Assembly: GCA_947034885.2 (NCBI GenBank)
Contig: OX344753.2
Coordinates: forward strand, 13,206,001-13,270,000
Source of the DNA: Thuidium tamariscinum
Lineage: Eukaryota > Streptophyta > Bryopsida > Hypnales > Thuidiaceae
Reading direction: 5' to 3'
DNA length: 64,000 bases
Part shown: one piece after another, positions 26,341 to 39,104 of the stretch
How the letters are laid out: every line of letters starts with the position of its first letter
Numbering within the stretch: position 1 is the first letter of the stretch
Notes under the pieces: model-generated
What the model saw: the letters and a program-made list of their open reading frames with translations, nothing else
Databases searched by the model: none
What the model was told of the DNA's origin: nothing
Translations under genes and position numbers: made by a program

Positions 26341-26346
26341 CTTTAA

Positions 26347-27260
26347 CCCCTTAAGTTCTTTGACTATGTTTATTCCAAGAACATTAAAAAACTACCATTT
26401 CTTATACTAATATCAAATTTTTTTAAACATTATTTGATATTTGTAAGCATAGGATCTTGTAGTAAATTGGTTTGAAAATATGTTGAAAAACTTTCCGACT
26501 TTTCTACCTTGTAGATTGCAAAACATTAACATTTGAATGCTCATGAATAATTTTTATTTTATAGAAAATAAAGCAGCTACATTTTAGAAGGCAAAAATCA
26601 TATGAAAAATGGTCCAAAATGGTTGTTTTTCTTTGATTCATTGTTGAGGCTAAGTAGGGTACTTGACTAAAAAATTTCAAATTATTTGGAATTGTAAAAC
26701 ATATAGGAAAAAAATAGTAAGTACAAAGAAATAGCAAATGATTCAAAATACAAAATTATTAAGAACTTATTTATGGAATTGAAAAATGCCAATCCCAATG
26801 GTTGCAATATTGTAATAAACAATCTACATACTAAGATTTTATTTTTGTCAAAGAATATTGGAAATTGAATAAAATAAAGGACTTTGAAGTTTATTTTAGA
26901 GTAGAAAATCCAAACCTATTTGCAAACAAAATCTCATAACTTTTGACTTTTTGATCAAAGTAGAATGATTCAAAGGTTCATATACATACATAAAATGGAG
27001 AAAATCATTTTCAAATTTTTGTTTTCAAAAAAAGTGATTTTTTCCAATTTACCCAAATTGTCCATTTACAAAAAAAATCAATATATTAGGCTATAACTTT
27101 TGACTCATATTTCCAAATGTCTTGATTTTTAATACATATGAAAGATATTCCTCTCTCCACATTCTAGTAAAATTTGGGCTTGAAATATGAAAATCTCCAC
27201 TCACACATACCTACCCAAAATTGCTATGTTGACAAATTTAATAAGTTGATACTTTAAAGG
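26347..27260 (+). mobile_element. Non-coding TTAA element (family P1), 914 bp, diverged
   Basis: TTAA at 26343-26346 and 27261-27264. Same orientation and internal order as 5243-6169 (shared blocks include GTAGATTGCAAAACATT and TGACTCAT-type segments) but clearly more diverged, with end repeats partly decayed. Non-coding. Confidence 0.75.
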
Positions 27261-27264
27261 TTAA

Positions 27265-30200
27265 CAATTTAATTTTTAATTTTTTAAACAATAAATTGAT
27301 TAAAAAAACGTGTATACTTCAACAATTGGACAATAATGATTTGGTTGTAGATATTTTTTCACATTCCCTTCTCTTCATACTATAGTTACTTAAATTACCC
27401 TAAATCATGAAAAAATATTTTTTATTTTTACATGAGATATGAAAGTATACATTTAGAGAAAAAATGGTTTCCTTAAAGGGCTGAGAAATGTTATTCAATT
27501 ATACAAATACAAAGAATTAAAAAAATTGAATTTTTTTTTAAGAAATTGCAATTTGATGTGGCACCTAAAGTAATAACAAGGTCTATGATTCTTTTTAATT
27601 CACAATCTAATTTATGAACTTATAAAAATATGATATCCGATTCAACCAATCATTCTAAGCATGTTGCCTTCCGTCATATACAGTAGCTTAATAGAGTTTC
27701 AACAGAACACTTTTTATATTTTTTATATTTCATTAATATTATATTATTTATTTGATGTCTAATTTTTTTAATTTGCATGTGGTATGTTAAATGAAATTCA
27801 TTATTTTTTAATTTTATACTTTAAAATATATAAGTTTATTCTGAAAATAAATCTCAAAATTCAATATGGATATTCTAAAAATAAATTTGTGGATGAAAAC
27901 TTTCAAAAATCATCAGTAATAAGGGTGTTATTCTTTGAATATTATAAATAAGATTTAGAATAAGAATTGTTTAAATAAGAATTTATAGTATTTCTACTTC
28001 TATATGTCATCAATGTGGATATTTATATGAATATTATAAAATCCCCTTATCACATGGACTTCTAAATTTTGTAAAGTAATCTTAAAGAATCATATATATA
28101 TATATATAATTTCTCTCCATTAAATTAAGATTGAAAATCTATCAATTGCAATACAATTACAAACATGACATCTACTTTGGAAAATGTCTAAACTTGCTTT
28201 GAATTTTCTTAAAATTCCAATAAGTATTAAGAAACCTAAAACTAATTTTCAAATAAAAAATTATCAATTTTTTATTAAATTAAAAATAATAATATTTTGT
28301 AACATGACAATCTCTCAACAATATTAGATTGTTGATGTGGCGCAATCCCATAGTCTACAATTTCAATATAATTTGCTTTCTTCTAGTGACTTCAAATTCC
28401 TTCTAATGTATAAGACAAAAATTCAAGCTACCTTCTCAATATCCTCTACAAGTCATGTTGAAGATAGAAAAAATAAAAATTCAATACATTAGATATATTT
28501 TATGTTTTATTTATTTCTACTAAAAATAAATAAATAAAATTAAAAGTATTTGTCTTATTCTATCACAAGGGGCTTCTAATCAAGTTCTTATAACTTAATG
28601 AAAAATAATTCTACAATCTCTAAATTGCTATAGAGATAGGACACTTTGAACACATATGCAAGATGGAGAAATTCAATTTTCGCAAAAACATTTGGATAGT
28701 GCATATAATCTTTGCCAATGCCCTTTACATTTCAATTTTTAGCTTCAATTTTTTTAGGGCCCAAAAATACTAGCCCCATTGTGAGCCCTTAAGTTGACAC
28801 TTGGAACTCTAGAATTATTTTTTGCAAATTTGTGATAGTTTTTTTTGTCTAATTTTATAAAACAATAATATAGAATCGGTGTTGCCAAGAGTTTTGGTAG
28901 AATTTCCTACCAATGTAGAAAAGGGTCTTCTTAAAAACATAAAATGCATAAAATACCTTGTTTTCTCAATTCTAGGCCCTAGTTAAGAATTTGAGAGATT
29001 GTTTTTTTCCTTCCGAGATAAACAAGGATTTGAGTGTAAGCCAATATTAGTTTTGTCCATGTGAAACTAAGTTTGCAGAGTACATGTAACAATATTGATA
29101 TAAATTATAGGTCTAAGAAGTCTAAAAATTGGTCAAAATTCGATTCATAGAGAATTTGAATTTGTTAGTTAAAAGACTACATCCAACTTTGAGGTTTTGA
29201 GCTAAAATCCTAACAAGTTGGAGAAGAACATGACTAGACAATGCAAAAAGGTGATTTTTGAGTAAAATCATGCAAGAGGTCGTTGACATGGGAGCAAGTC
29301 ATCCAAGATTTCCCTCGGTGCCAAAATGATTTCTTCATTGGATGGAAATTATAAGAAAATTAACAATTTTAGCTTTTTACAAATAGTAAGAAGTAGGATT
29401 TGAGCTTACACTTAAATTTTGAGATCTTCTTAGAGGTTATCCAAAAAAAATTGGATTTTTCAAATTTCTATAATGACTCTATGGGAAGTCAATAAATTAT
29501 AAACATATTTGTAAATTTCTAGAAATTACATGTGTCATGATAAAAAAAAATTAATTTAAAATATGATTTAGTATGATAATTAAGGACTTTCTCAAATTCT
29601 AAGACATTCTAACATTCGCAAGTACTCAAATTAGCAACAACACTAAATTTCAAAAGAATTTACAACTTGGCAGCATGTTGACCAATATATCTAAAGCTTA
29701 TAGTGTCCGAATGAAGTAAATGAAGGATCTTTTCTTGATTTCACAAGCCTTTTAGACAACCCTAGTTAGTCAAAATTTTCAAAAAATGTACATTTCAAAA
29801 ATTAGAATTTTGACTATGGAGGGAATTATCATAAGTTAATTTTATTCTTACAAATGGCTTGGGAAGCACGGATTAGGGGGCTTTGATAGCAATTTGAATC
29901 TTCTAAATGTAACGGCTCAATCAATTTTTGATTATGATCTGTTCCCTAAAAGATAAAGAGGATTATTTCTTAGTTTGATTTTTAAGCACTAATTTGTAGT
30001 AATTCAAAGTTAATTTTCAAAGTATCTTTGGAAAATTCAAAATTTTGATTTGGTTAAGATTTCAAATCTAAAAAAAATCTTTGAATAAACAAAGACTATT
30101 TCAAAAATATCTTGGGATTATTTGCAAAATATTTAGAGTTAATTAGATTGATTTTCAAAATATCTTTGGAAAAAATCTTGAATTTAATTTGGTTAAGATT

Positions 30201-31022
30201 TTTTGTCTTTATAAAGCTTATTCTAGGAAGCTCCTTGATTAAACAATGATTGTTTTAAAATATCTTAAGATAGCTTAGAAAATATCTTAATGTTAGTTAG
30301 AATTAGTGTAGAAAAATTTCTTGAGTAAACCAAGGCTTAGGGAGTCCTAGGAGGAGTATAAAAGGCCTCCTCCTCATAGTTTCCAATACCCTAATTCATG
30401 TTATCTACGTTTTTGTGCTAGTGCTTTGATTCTTTGCTACCAATATGTTTTTGGAGCACTAATTGAGGCCAAATTTTATCCATTTTCATTCTATTTGAAC
30501 ACTTTGAAGGATGAGAAGGTCCCTCAAAAAAGGATTTCTTTTATTTGCTTGAATTTGGAAGGCTAAGCCCCTAAAACTTTTGATTTGTGAGTGTATTAGG
30601 AGAGATAGACCACCAAATTCTATTTCCATTCCAAGTTTTTAAAGAACTAACAACTTGTGCTTACTGCAACAAAATTTGAAGCTTAAAATGGTAAAGCTTG
30701 ATTTTGCCAAAAGTTTATTAAACGAACTATTAGTTCAAAATTCCTTGTATAACGAATATTGGTACTTTAATCATAATTTTTAGTTAAACATTATTAGTGA
30801 TGCATACCTCATTTAGAAATTAGACATTGGATCCCTTGAATTTGGGTTTAATAACTCCTAATAACTGGTTAAACACTACCATGTATACTCCTTTTGGATT
30901 TACTACTCTTTAAAAATCCATATTACAATTTAATCAACCTTTAGCTTGAAATTGCTCCTACACAACGAAGCTTTGATCCAAGACCTTTTAAAGTAAAAAT
31001 CCATACTTGTGGCCTTGGATAT
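27265..31022. other. AT-rich intergenic DNA
   Basis: No gene seen. TATAAAAGG at 30357-30365 followed by a CT-rich stretch looks like a core promoter, but no coding frame follows it. Confidence 0.5.
28091..28109. repeat. AT dinucleotide microsatellite
   Basis: A run of about nine TA units in AT-rich DNA. Confidence 0.85.
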
Positions 31023-31026
31023 TTAA

Positions 31027-31741
31027 CCCCTCAAGCCTTGAGCTACGTTTTTTGGCAACATAGCGATTTCGGGCAGCTCACTATGAATGGATTTTTTTTT
31101 CTTTGAATTTTTCACACAACATGTGTCCCAAGAGTAGCTTCAAGGCCCAACAATTTTCATAACTTTCAATTACACGGTCAAGAAGTTATGGCATGATATG
31201 TTGTTTTGTTTGAATGGCAGGCAATCTAGGCAAAAAAGAACTTCTTTAAAAAAAAAATTCTTAGAAGTGAAATTTCAAATTGATTATTTATGTTTATATA
31301 GACATGGGAAGCTTTGATTCATTCCATTTGGATTAAGGAGTCAAAAGTTATGAGGAATTTTAGTTTGTGGGTAGGGATGGTTTTCAAAGACTCCATCCCT
31401 ACCCGCAAACTAAAATTCCTCATAACTTTTGACTCCTTAATCCAAATAGAATGATTCAAAGCTTACCATGTCTGTATAAATCTAAAGAATCAATTTGAAA
31501 TTTCACTTTTAAGAAAAAGTTTTTTTTTCCTACCTGGGCTGCCTGCCGTTCAAACAAAACAACATATCATGCTAGAACTTCTTAACTATGTAATTGAAAG
31601 TTATGAAAATTGTTGGGCCTTGAAGCTACTCCTCAAACACGTTGTGTGAAAAATTTAAAGAAAAAAATTAAAATCTCCATTTGTAGTGAGCTACCTGAAA
31701 TCGCTATGTTGCCAAAAAAACGCAACTCATGACTTTAGGGG
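31027..31741. mobile_element. Foldback TTAA element (family P1 derivative), 715 bp
   Basis: TTAA at 31023-31026 and 31742-31745. Almost the whole element is one inverted repeat: two arms of about 350 bp pair around a short centre near 31385-31400, where GTAGGGATGG faces CCATCCCTAC. Both arms correspond to the same end of the P1 family (GGCAACATAGCGATTTCGGG-type block), so it arose by inverted duplication of one end. A transcript would form a long hairpin. Confidence 0.83.
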
Positions 31742-31989
31742 TTAAAGTGCAAAAGTTGGCCTCAATGGTCCCTTTTGCTTTATAACCACATTTGTGAAAG
31801 TTATCTCTACCTTCCTTTCTACTTATTTTTTTCCTTATTTCTTTAATTACATTGGTGTTGTTGAGAAAAATTCCCAATTTACACAAAAATTTCCAAAAAA
31901 CATTATACTAAATTGCTAGATTTAGTTACAAAAATTATATAAGAATTGATAGAAAAAATCCCTTGAAAATCCCAAAACATTTTAATTAA

Positions 31990-32345
31990 CTTTAGTCATT
32001 TTGTCGTCGGTTGTTATAGTTTGTTTTTTTATTCGGAAGAAACCAAGTTCCGGGTTGAATTAGCCAACCAGTATAACATACGGACGGAACCACAGCGAGA
32101 ACAGCCGGGTACGACGGATGGGGAACACGGACGGGTACGGACAGAACTACTGTAGGGGTCTGAGCGGCTGTGACCAGCTGATAAGGCTTACAGCGAGGGG
32201 TCTCAGCGAATACTGAGATGCCACGTGTCATTGCAACGGAAAGCTGGCTCGGGTAGGAACCAGCCAATACCGTAGAGCCAGTATACGGAGCCAAAACTTG
32301 GATACCGTACTTTACTAGTAGCTTAGGCACTCAAGTGTCTAATAT
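31990..32345. other. Isolated GC-rich patch
   Basis: About 300 bases, clearly GC-richer than both sides, lying between two TTAA elements. It includes CACGTG (a G-box hexamer) near 32223 and a 112-codon minus frame (31992-32330) with no recognisable domain. Nature unknown. Confidence 0.4.
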
Positions 32346-32349
32346 TTAA

Positions 32350-32889
32350 TCCCTAAAGGACTGAATGACCATCGAACGTACACACCAAAAAAATCTCGGG
32401 TAGGTTCATGCAAAGTCATTTTTGGTCAGATTTTATTGAAATTTGAATACAATGTGTAAGAATGTACCCTTTTCATGAAAATCTAATTTTTTTCCGATCG
32501 GTTGCCATGATCAAAAGTTATGTTACCTTGAAGTTTTCGAGTAGCTCGGACAGCTTCCAACAACTTCTACAAAACTCCTTCATTACTTTTGAAATTTGGC
32601 AAGTATGTAATTTACATGATGGAAGATGCAAATGTAAAAAAAATAACCATATGTAGTGTAAAAGTCTCATTGATGTTCCTGTTGGGCAAGGTAAAAAGAA
32701 AATTCTTCTACCTTTGAATGTTATAATCTTTAATCCGTGCAGTCCAAGTTTTTGAATTTTTAAAAATATGGTCGTATACTAGGCTAATTCAAATTTGTAT
32801 GGTTGAATTTTAGAATTTTTTTTTCACTACCCTAGATAGTGGCAATTTTTTACAATCTTAGCCCAATATGAGCCTCGGTCCTTTAGAGG
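32350..32889. mobile_element. Non-coding TTAA element (family P2), 540 bp
   Basis: TTAA at 32346-32349 and 32890-32893. Ends TCCCTAAAGGACTGA and, inverted, CCTCTAAAGGACCGA match at 12 of 15 positions and resemble the P1 ends, but the interior is unrelated to P1. A 64-codon frame inside looks accidental. Confidence 0.7.
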
Positions 32890-33340
32890 TTAATTAAAAT
32901 CCAAAAATAAGTCTAGCCAAGACTAAAATTTTATTTAAACTATTTAGGGACCCATTCAAAATTGAACAAAGTTAAGGCATTTGGCTAGGTTTAGTTGGTA
33001 CATTTAATGGTTTCAAAAAGAATAAAAGACTATATGTTTATAAAATGCATGGAGTATTGAGATATGGGATTGCCATAAATGGCCAACACATGTCTTTAAA
33101 AAAGGACACTATAATTCTTCCTTGTTCAATTGCAATTTCAAAATATTAGGGAAGACGAGGGAATAATCTATTAAAAGATTAGGCAATAATTATTATAATT
33201 ATATACCATCAGAATATAGATTTGATTTTTAAGCAAAAGGGTGAGGTACTTGGAGCCACACCAACAAAATTTTGGTTTTCATACTTGAATTTTGAACTTA
33301 GAAATTTCAAACTAGTTCTCAATGTTAATTCTTCAAAAGG

Positions 33341-33510
33341 AGTTATTATGTAAGCCTAAGAGTGCGAGTCCATGAACCTAGAAGACCACACACGCTATGG
33401 TATAAGTATCTATAGACACTTTTTTAAGTTGAAGGAAATTTGTTTATATATATATAATTATATATTCAAGGCTCACATACTTACATTTTTATACTTACAT
33501 ACTAGCACCA
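33341..33510. mobile_element. MITE family M3, copy 3, about 170 bp
   Basis: Left part ATTATGTAAGCCTAAGAGTG and right part ending ACTTACATACTAGCACC are inverted relatives of the M3 ends, around a central ATATATA stretch. Confidence 0.5.
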
Positions 33511-36125
33511 GTAGTCTTTTAAACTCTCTCTACAAACTTCTGACAAACAAATGAAGATGGAGTACTAAGATGAGAATCTTACTATTGAGTCCAAATTCAT
33601 TATTATTTAATTTATTGTTTGGTAGTTATTAACTAAGATTCTTGAGGAAATTAGGATTTTTTGGATTTTTGCTTGGATTTTGTACTTTAAGGCCTAATAA
33701 TCGAAATAGATACAAACAAAACTTATACAAATATCTCAAAGATTAATAAGAAAATTACATAATTGCCAAATAGAAATTTTTGTTTTATTAGATTTGATTT
33801 GACTTGGGATTCTTAAGATTTTGGGGGTATATAAATAGTTCTAAAAATCACAAGAATTTTTTGAAGTATGTCAAAAACTTATAAACTCCTATACCATTTA
33901 GTGCGAGATAAAATAATTGAAGAAAATTCAACAACAAAAGGAATTGATTCCAAATTTTGCAATGAATTAGTAAAATGGAGGAAGAAGGATATTATGAGAC
34001 AATGCATTTTGTAGTTTTCAAGGATAGTATATAGGAATCTTTCCAGGGAGAGGTAAGTTAAATTAGTATTTGCTTTTGATTTCTTTTGATTTTTATACAT
34101 TAAAGTTTCAAGTAAAAATTAGCCTTTAGGTTAGAGTCTTGGATTTAGAATTAGAATTTAGAAAATAGTAGGGATTCATTACACATTTCCAAAAATATAT
34201 CATGTTTTAAAAAATAAACAAAAAATAAGAAGTTATAAGTGGATGAACTTTCAATGTATGTTAATCTAGATGAAAAGTTAATAATTTTATCAAAAGGAAT
34301 TAAAAGAAAAATCTAAGAATTTAAATATTGTTTTGAATTTTTAAGTCAAAACAAAAGTCTAATGGTTACTTAAACCAAAAGTAATTGATGAATGAAGTTT
34401 AATTTGCCAATTCCTAAACAAAATTTCATTCATTAATAACTTTTATATTGGAAACATAGAATTTAAGCATCTTACCAAGTTAGAAAAGTAATTTCTTGTT
34501 TTCATATAAAAACTTTGAAAATCCTAATAATATTAATTAAAAAAAGAAAGCCCTATATTAGATCAGATTGACAAACAATTAATTTGAATCTTTTGGAATT
34601 ACTTATAGAAAATTCTATTTTAAAATATTTTAGAGACTTCAAAGACAATTCCATAACTATTTTACACTTTTAAAACCATTCAATTTTGAATTAGATAAAG
34701 GTGGATGAAGTTTGGAACCAATTTGGATGAATTTTTTCAATTTCAATAAAAAATGGAAGGTAAATAGGGATAGTAATTAGAAAAAATTTGGAGGCCAAAG
34801 CCAAAATTTGAACTTAAATTGACTTCATTTGCTTATAGAACTTAGTGAATGAAGTTTTATAAGTTAGGTATAGTTTAAATTTCATCCTTTGATAACTCCC
34901 ACTAGGAAATTTGACTGTCATTCACTTTATTATTTTAGAAAGTCAAAAATAAGATTTAGAAGTAGAATCAGGTTCAATTTCAATTCTAAAAACTCTATTA
35001 ATTGACTGATTAGTTAAAAGCTTTCAAAGTTTTAATTATTAATGTGTTTAGTGATTTCAAAGTACTTTTTAGGATAAAGATCATGTAAATTAAGTGTCTA
35101 TTGATTGAAAGGAGCTTACTTGTTCACCCAAAATACTAATTTATCATTTGCCATTAAAATCTATGTGTTAATGTTTTAACTCAAGGGTGGAGTTAAAATC
35201 ACCCACACTCATTCTTTGCTCTAATAGTTAGGATGACATCTAATCAAGAATATTTTTAAAATAAAAGTTATTTTCTTAAATAAAAGAAGTGAAAAATGCT
35301 TGTAATAGTTTTATATGTCTTAGTTATAAATTTTAATCCCTTGGGGCTTTAAAGAAAGACTTGTGCCCCAAAACAAAATTACCCTACAACAAGTGGTAAG
35401 AAGTAGTACAAGTACTTTTTACAATCAATCCTATTTTTGATGTTTAAATCATTGATATATAAACAACATTTGAAGTCCCGTGTTGAAAGTAATATCAAAT
35501 CTCATTAAAAATTTGCATTAATTACCAACAATCATAGATACCAATAGAATAATTTCTTATAGGATTGTTTCTATAATTAAAATCATACAACAACCAAGCA
35601 AGACCCCAAAGAAACTAAGTTTTAGTATATAATAGATACTATTTTTTATCCCAATAATTTTGATTCTACACTAGATTTGGACTTGTAATATGCTATGTTT
35701 GACAAATCACTACATTTTATCACAAACTAAACCAATTGATTCACAACAAAATTGTAATTCCCTTTGTTTATAGCACTAGTATTAGTAGTATATAGCACTC
35801 TAGAAACTTATCCAATTTTAACAAATATGATTGTATAGTATAAAAAGTCTATTTCAAAGCCCCTGCTTAATACTCAACCACCAACCTTCTAAATGATGAA
35901 TATTTTAAAACATTCACTTTGGCATCCACCTAACAATCACTAAAGAATCTTCAAGTAAAAAATCATGTAGTATACATTAATGAAAAGAAAGAAAGAATGA
36001 TTTACATGAATCAACAATATATGTATTTTAGATAAGTTACTATAAAATTTTAAAACTTTGGCATTTTTAAAATTTTAGATAAAACCATAGAGGTAAAAAA
36101 ATTTGGGGGGTCGAAGGTAGTATCA
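33511..36125. other. AT-rich intergenic DNA
   Basis: No gene seen. A TATATAAATA motif near 33828 is not followed by a supported frame. Confidence 0.55.
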
Positions 36126-36397
36126 AGATAGGTACACCTAAAATTGCACCTCACCTAAAAGTGCCATCTATAGTTGCTGTACATTTCTGAATTCAATTAT
36201 GTACCTATTTGGCTGGAGCGCTTTTAGAAACAGACTTTGAACCTTAATAAATTTTGCATACTGTATCCAAATGCTGCATTTTTTGGTGCATTGGAACGTG
36301 CTTTCACTTGTCAAGAAGACTATATGAAAATTTGATAAGACCAGTAATAGTTACTAGGCATAGTACCAAAAAGTGGCACTTTTAGGTGTACCCACCT
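36126..36397 (-). mobile_element. TA-flanked MITE family M5, copy 1, 272 bp
   Basis: Ends AGATAGGTACACC and, inverted, AGGTGGGTACACC; right TA at 36398-36399, left TA decayed to CA. Internal blocks such as CTTTCACTTG and TTTTGCATAC are shared with copies at 38275-38822, 47099-47371 and 61005-61268. TA duplication fits Tc1/mariner-type mobilisation. Orientation is opposite to the copies at 38284 and 47099. Confidence 0.78.
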
Positions 36398-38274
36398 TAA
36401 GTTACAGCTTCTTCCGTCCTCGATCTGGACGGACTGGAAGTCTCGATCCGTGACGGACAGCGCCTAGGTTGCCGCGAATTCACTTCCCACCAGTTATCAA
36501 GAACAGTTACCCGGGTTGCCAATTTGTCAAGCTCTCAAGCTGACTGTCGTGTTGGGGCTTGGGAGAATGCAGCAGTGAGCGGTGGAGGATTTGCCTCCGT
36601 CCGGCCTCGGGAACTCAACACCCGGCTTTCAATACCTCTCACGCGAAAGAAGGGCGAGGTTCTGGTGGAATATTTTCTCCTGGGCTGGGGCTATGATCAG
36701 ATATTCAGATCTGATCCCAGGCCAGTTCATGCCACGGCCACACGGGCTTTGGAAGAGCCAGACGAGTAAGACTAATCTGATTTGGGGAAATGGAGAGAGA
36801 AAAACAAAGGTCCATGATCATTGGTTTTTTTTAATGACGGTGAATTTCGAAGAAAGACACAGGTCTAGTTTGTCACTGTGGCACAATTCTTTGGCTGATT
36901 GATTAGCATTCGAGGAACAGATTGGTCTCATTATTTCCACTGGTGCAATTCAATCCAAAGAAGCTCCCGCCCGAGGGAAGATTATTTCTGGTTCCGTGAC
37001 CGGATTGAGATTCTCCTGGGTGACAGGGTTTGCCAACAGGGGAAATTCGTGACACTAATAATTCCCCTGATTTCTCCTTGCTTTCCTCCTTGTGAGCAAA
37101 GTCATCATCTGAGAAACATCTGAAATTCTCGGAAAGGAAACAGCGATATTCTCCCGCTACAGTATGTTGACCTCTTATCGATGACTATGATCCGAACTGC
37201 AATCTGGGTCGGTTACCCTGCTCGAGGAGGGAATTTTTTTCCCAAATTCCAGTTACGTTCCCCACTTCAGAGAAATTTCAAAATTCAAGTTAATTTCAAT
37301 GCTCACTGCTAATGTCTGCTAATGCGAGCTTTTACATTCACACCCATACTTTTGTGGCCAGGCGGGCACTCGATCACTCACTGACGAGTTTGTTTCATTT
37401 CCAAACTACTCCACTCCATGTGGTGGCCCCGTCCGGTCCGTCCTCCGAAGACGCGGCCCACATGAGGTTCACGAAGGATGATTCCACCAGCATTTCAGGG
37501 CACAGATTGGCCCCAACCCAAGTGGTTCTTGAAAAGCTGCCGTGGCCCACAGCCTGGCCGAAGTCCTGGACTGACAGACGGAAGAGCCTATCGATTCCCT
37601 TGGGATTCGACCGAAAATACTATAAATGTGGACCTCGTTGAAGGTTCGGGGAACGCTCCTGCAAGTGCACGGCGTACGTCTTGGACAAGATGACAGCAAT
37701 AATAATTAGAAGATGCCAGCCAGCTTCGAGGAGCAGGAAGGGAGGCAGGCAGGGTGGCAGCCTCATCAGGAGGCCAGACCAACGAGACGGGTAAGCGGCT
37801 AAGCGGCTTACCTTACCGACTTTCGTGCAGGCTCTTCACACCCCGCCTCATGTGGGGCCTGATTCTCGAAGGCCTTGACCTTCGATGAAGCTGGACCGCT
37901 GGAGCTCCTGGAGCCGCTGGAGCCGCTGGGGGCGGAGGTTGCGTTTCATTTGGCTTCAATCTTTTGGTTCGTATCAATTATCGTCAGACCTGATGAGTGG
38001 AGACTGCTCGGCTGGAGACGGCCGGACAGCCAGATCATTCAGTTCAAGGAGATTCAATAAATAGCGTGCGAGGCTTTTCTGCTTTTCGTTGGGGATGAGT
38101 GCTGGCTGGGCACTCTGGAGCGGCACATCTCGGGGAGGTCCAGCCTAGCGGCCTTGATTTTGGGATGGTTTGAAGTCTACAGGAGAGTTCATTTATCAAC
38201 TTGTTTTTCTATTTTTGTTCACGTCCATATCTTAATAGTCACAAAGTGGAATGTACTGAAGGTAGAAGCACCTA
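36398..38274. other. GC-rich island of unknown nature between inverted M5 copies
   Basis: About 1.9 kb of clearly GC-richer sequence with an abrupt change to AT-rich DNA at both sides, exactly framed by M5 copies in opposite orientation. Open frames (36582-36902 plus, 37312-37641 plus, 37469-37699 minus and others) are short, overlap each other and show no recognisable domain. It could be a decayed or captured gene fragment or a regulatory/transcribed non-coding locus. No function assigned. Confidence 0.5.
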
Positions 38275-38822
38275 AGGTAGGTAAGGTAGGTACACCCAAT
38301 AGCGCCACTTATTCATACTGAGCCTAGTTCCTGCTATTAATTAGTTCAAATTTTTATGTAGTCTTGTTGGCAAGTGAAAGCATGTTCCAACGCACCAAAG
38401 AACGTGGGATTTGGATAATGTATGCAAAAGTTATTAACAGTCAAAGTCTGTTTCTGAAAGCGCCATCTACAGTCTGTGAACATGCCTGATTTCGAAAATG
38501 TATGTGCACTGTAGATGGTGCTTTTAGGAACAGGGCGCTTTTGGGTGTACCTACCTTACACCCAAAAGCGCTCTGTTTCTAAAAGCACCATCTATAGTGC
38601 ATATACATTTCCAAAATGAGTCATGTTCGCAGATTGTAGATGGCGCTTTCAAAAACAAACTTTGACTGTTAATAACTTTTGCATACGGTATCCAAATCCT
38701 ATGTTCTTTGGTGTGTTGGAACATGCTTTCACTTGCCCACAAGACTGCATAAAAATCTAAACTAGATAATAATAGGAACTAGGCACAGTATGAAAAAATG
38801 GTGCTTTGGGGTGTACCTACCT
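38275..38822 (-). mobile_element. TA-flanked MITE family M5, copy 2, split by another M5
   Basis: TA at 38273-38274, then AGGTAGG and TA (38275-38283); the element resumes at 38559 (CACCCAAAAGCGC) and ends at 38822 with TA at 38823-38824. Setting aside the M5 copy at 38284-38556 and one TA restores the normal end AGGTAGGTACACCC. Confidence 0.82.
38284..38556 (+). mobile_element. TA-flanked MITE family M5, copy 3, 273 bp, inside copy 2
   Basis: TA at 38282-38283 and 38557-38558; ends AGGTAGGTACACCC and, inverted, AGGTAGGTACACCC. Opposite orientation to the copy it interrupts, so the pair forms a foldback of about 550 bp. Confidence 0.85.
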
Positions 38823-38859
38823 TAAATGGGACACTTACCATAGATATCTTGATCTCAAG

Positions 38860-39096
38860 GGCTAGGGTGAATTGACCCCCTCGCTCGGCCACTTGAAAGA
38901 ACGATAGAATATCTTATTTTTTACAAATATCTTTTTTTGCAAATTCTGAATTCATATTTGCAATGAGAGGCCCTAAATTATGTAGGGGGAGTGTAGAGGG
39001 TAAATTAGATAAGCACAAAGTAGGGGGCTTTTTGTTTTAGTTACACCCTTGAAATTACTTGGAGTGGTTGAGCGAGTGGGCCAATTGACCCCGACC
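38860..39096. mobile_element. MITE family M6, 237 bp, 8-bp target duplication
   Basis: Flanked by ATCTCAAG (38852-38859) and ATCTCGAG (39097-39104). Inverted ends of about 40 bp include GGGTGAATTGACCCCC at the left and, inverted, GGGTCAATTGGCCCAC, then CTCGCTC on both. A partial relative of the end lies near 61372-61400. The eight-base duplication suggests a hAT-type source. Confidence 0.7.
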
Positions 39097-39104
39097 ATCT
39101 CGAG

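Noticed and set aside
30357-30400. TATA box with CT-rich downstream stretch as a gene promoter
   Set aside because: No supported coding frame or splice-consistent exon follows within several kilobases.
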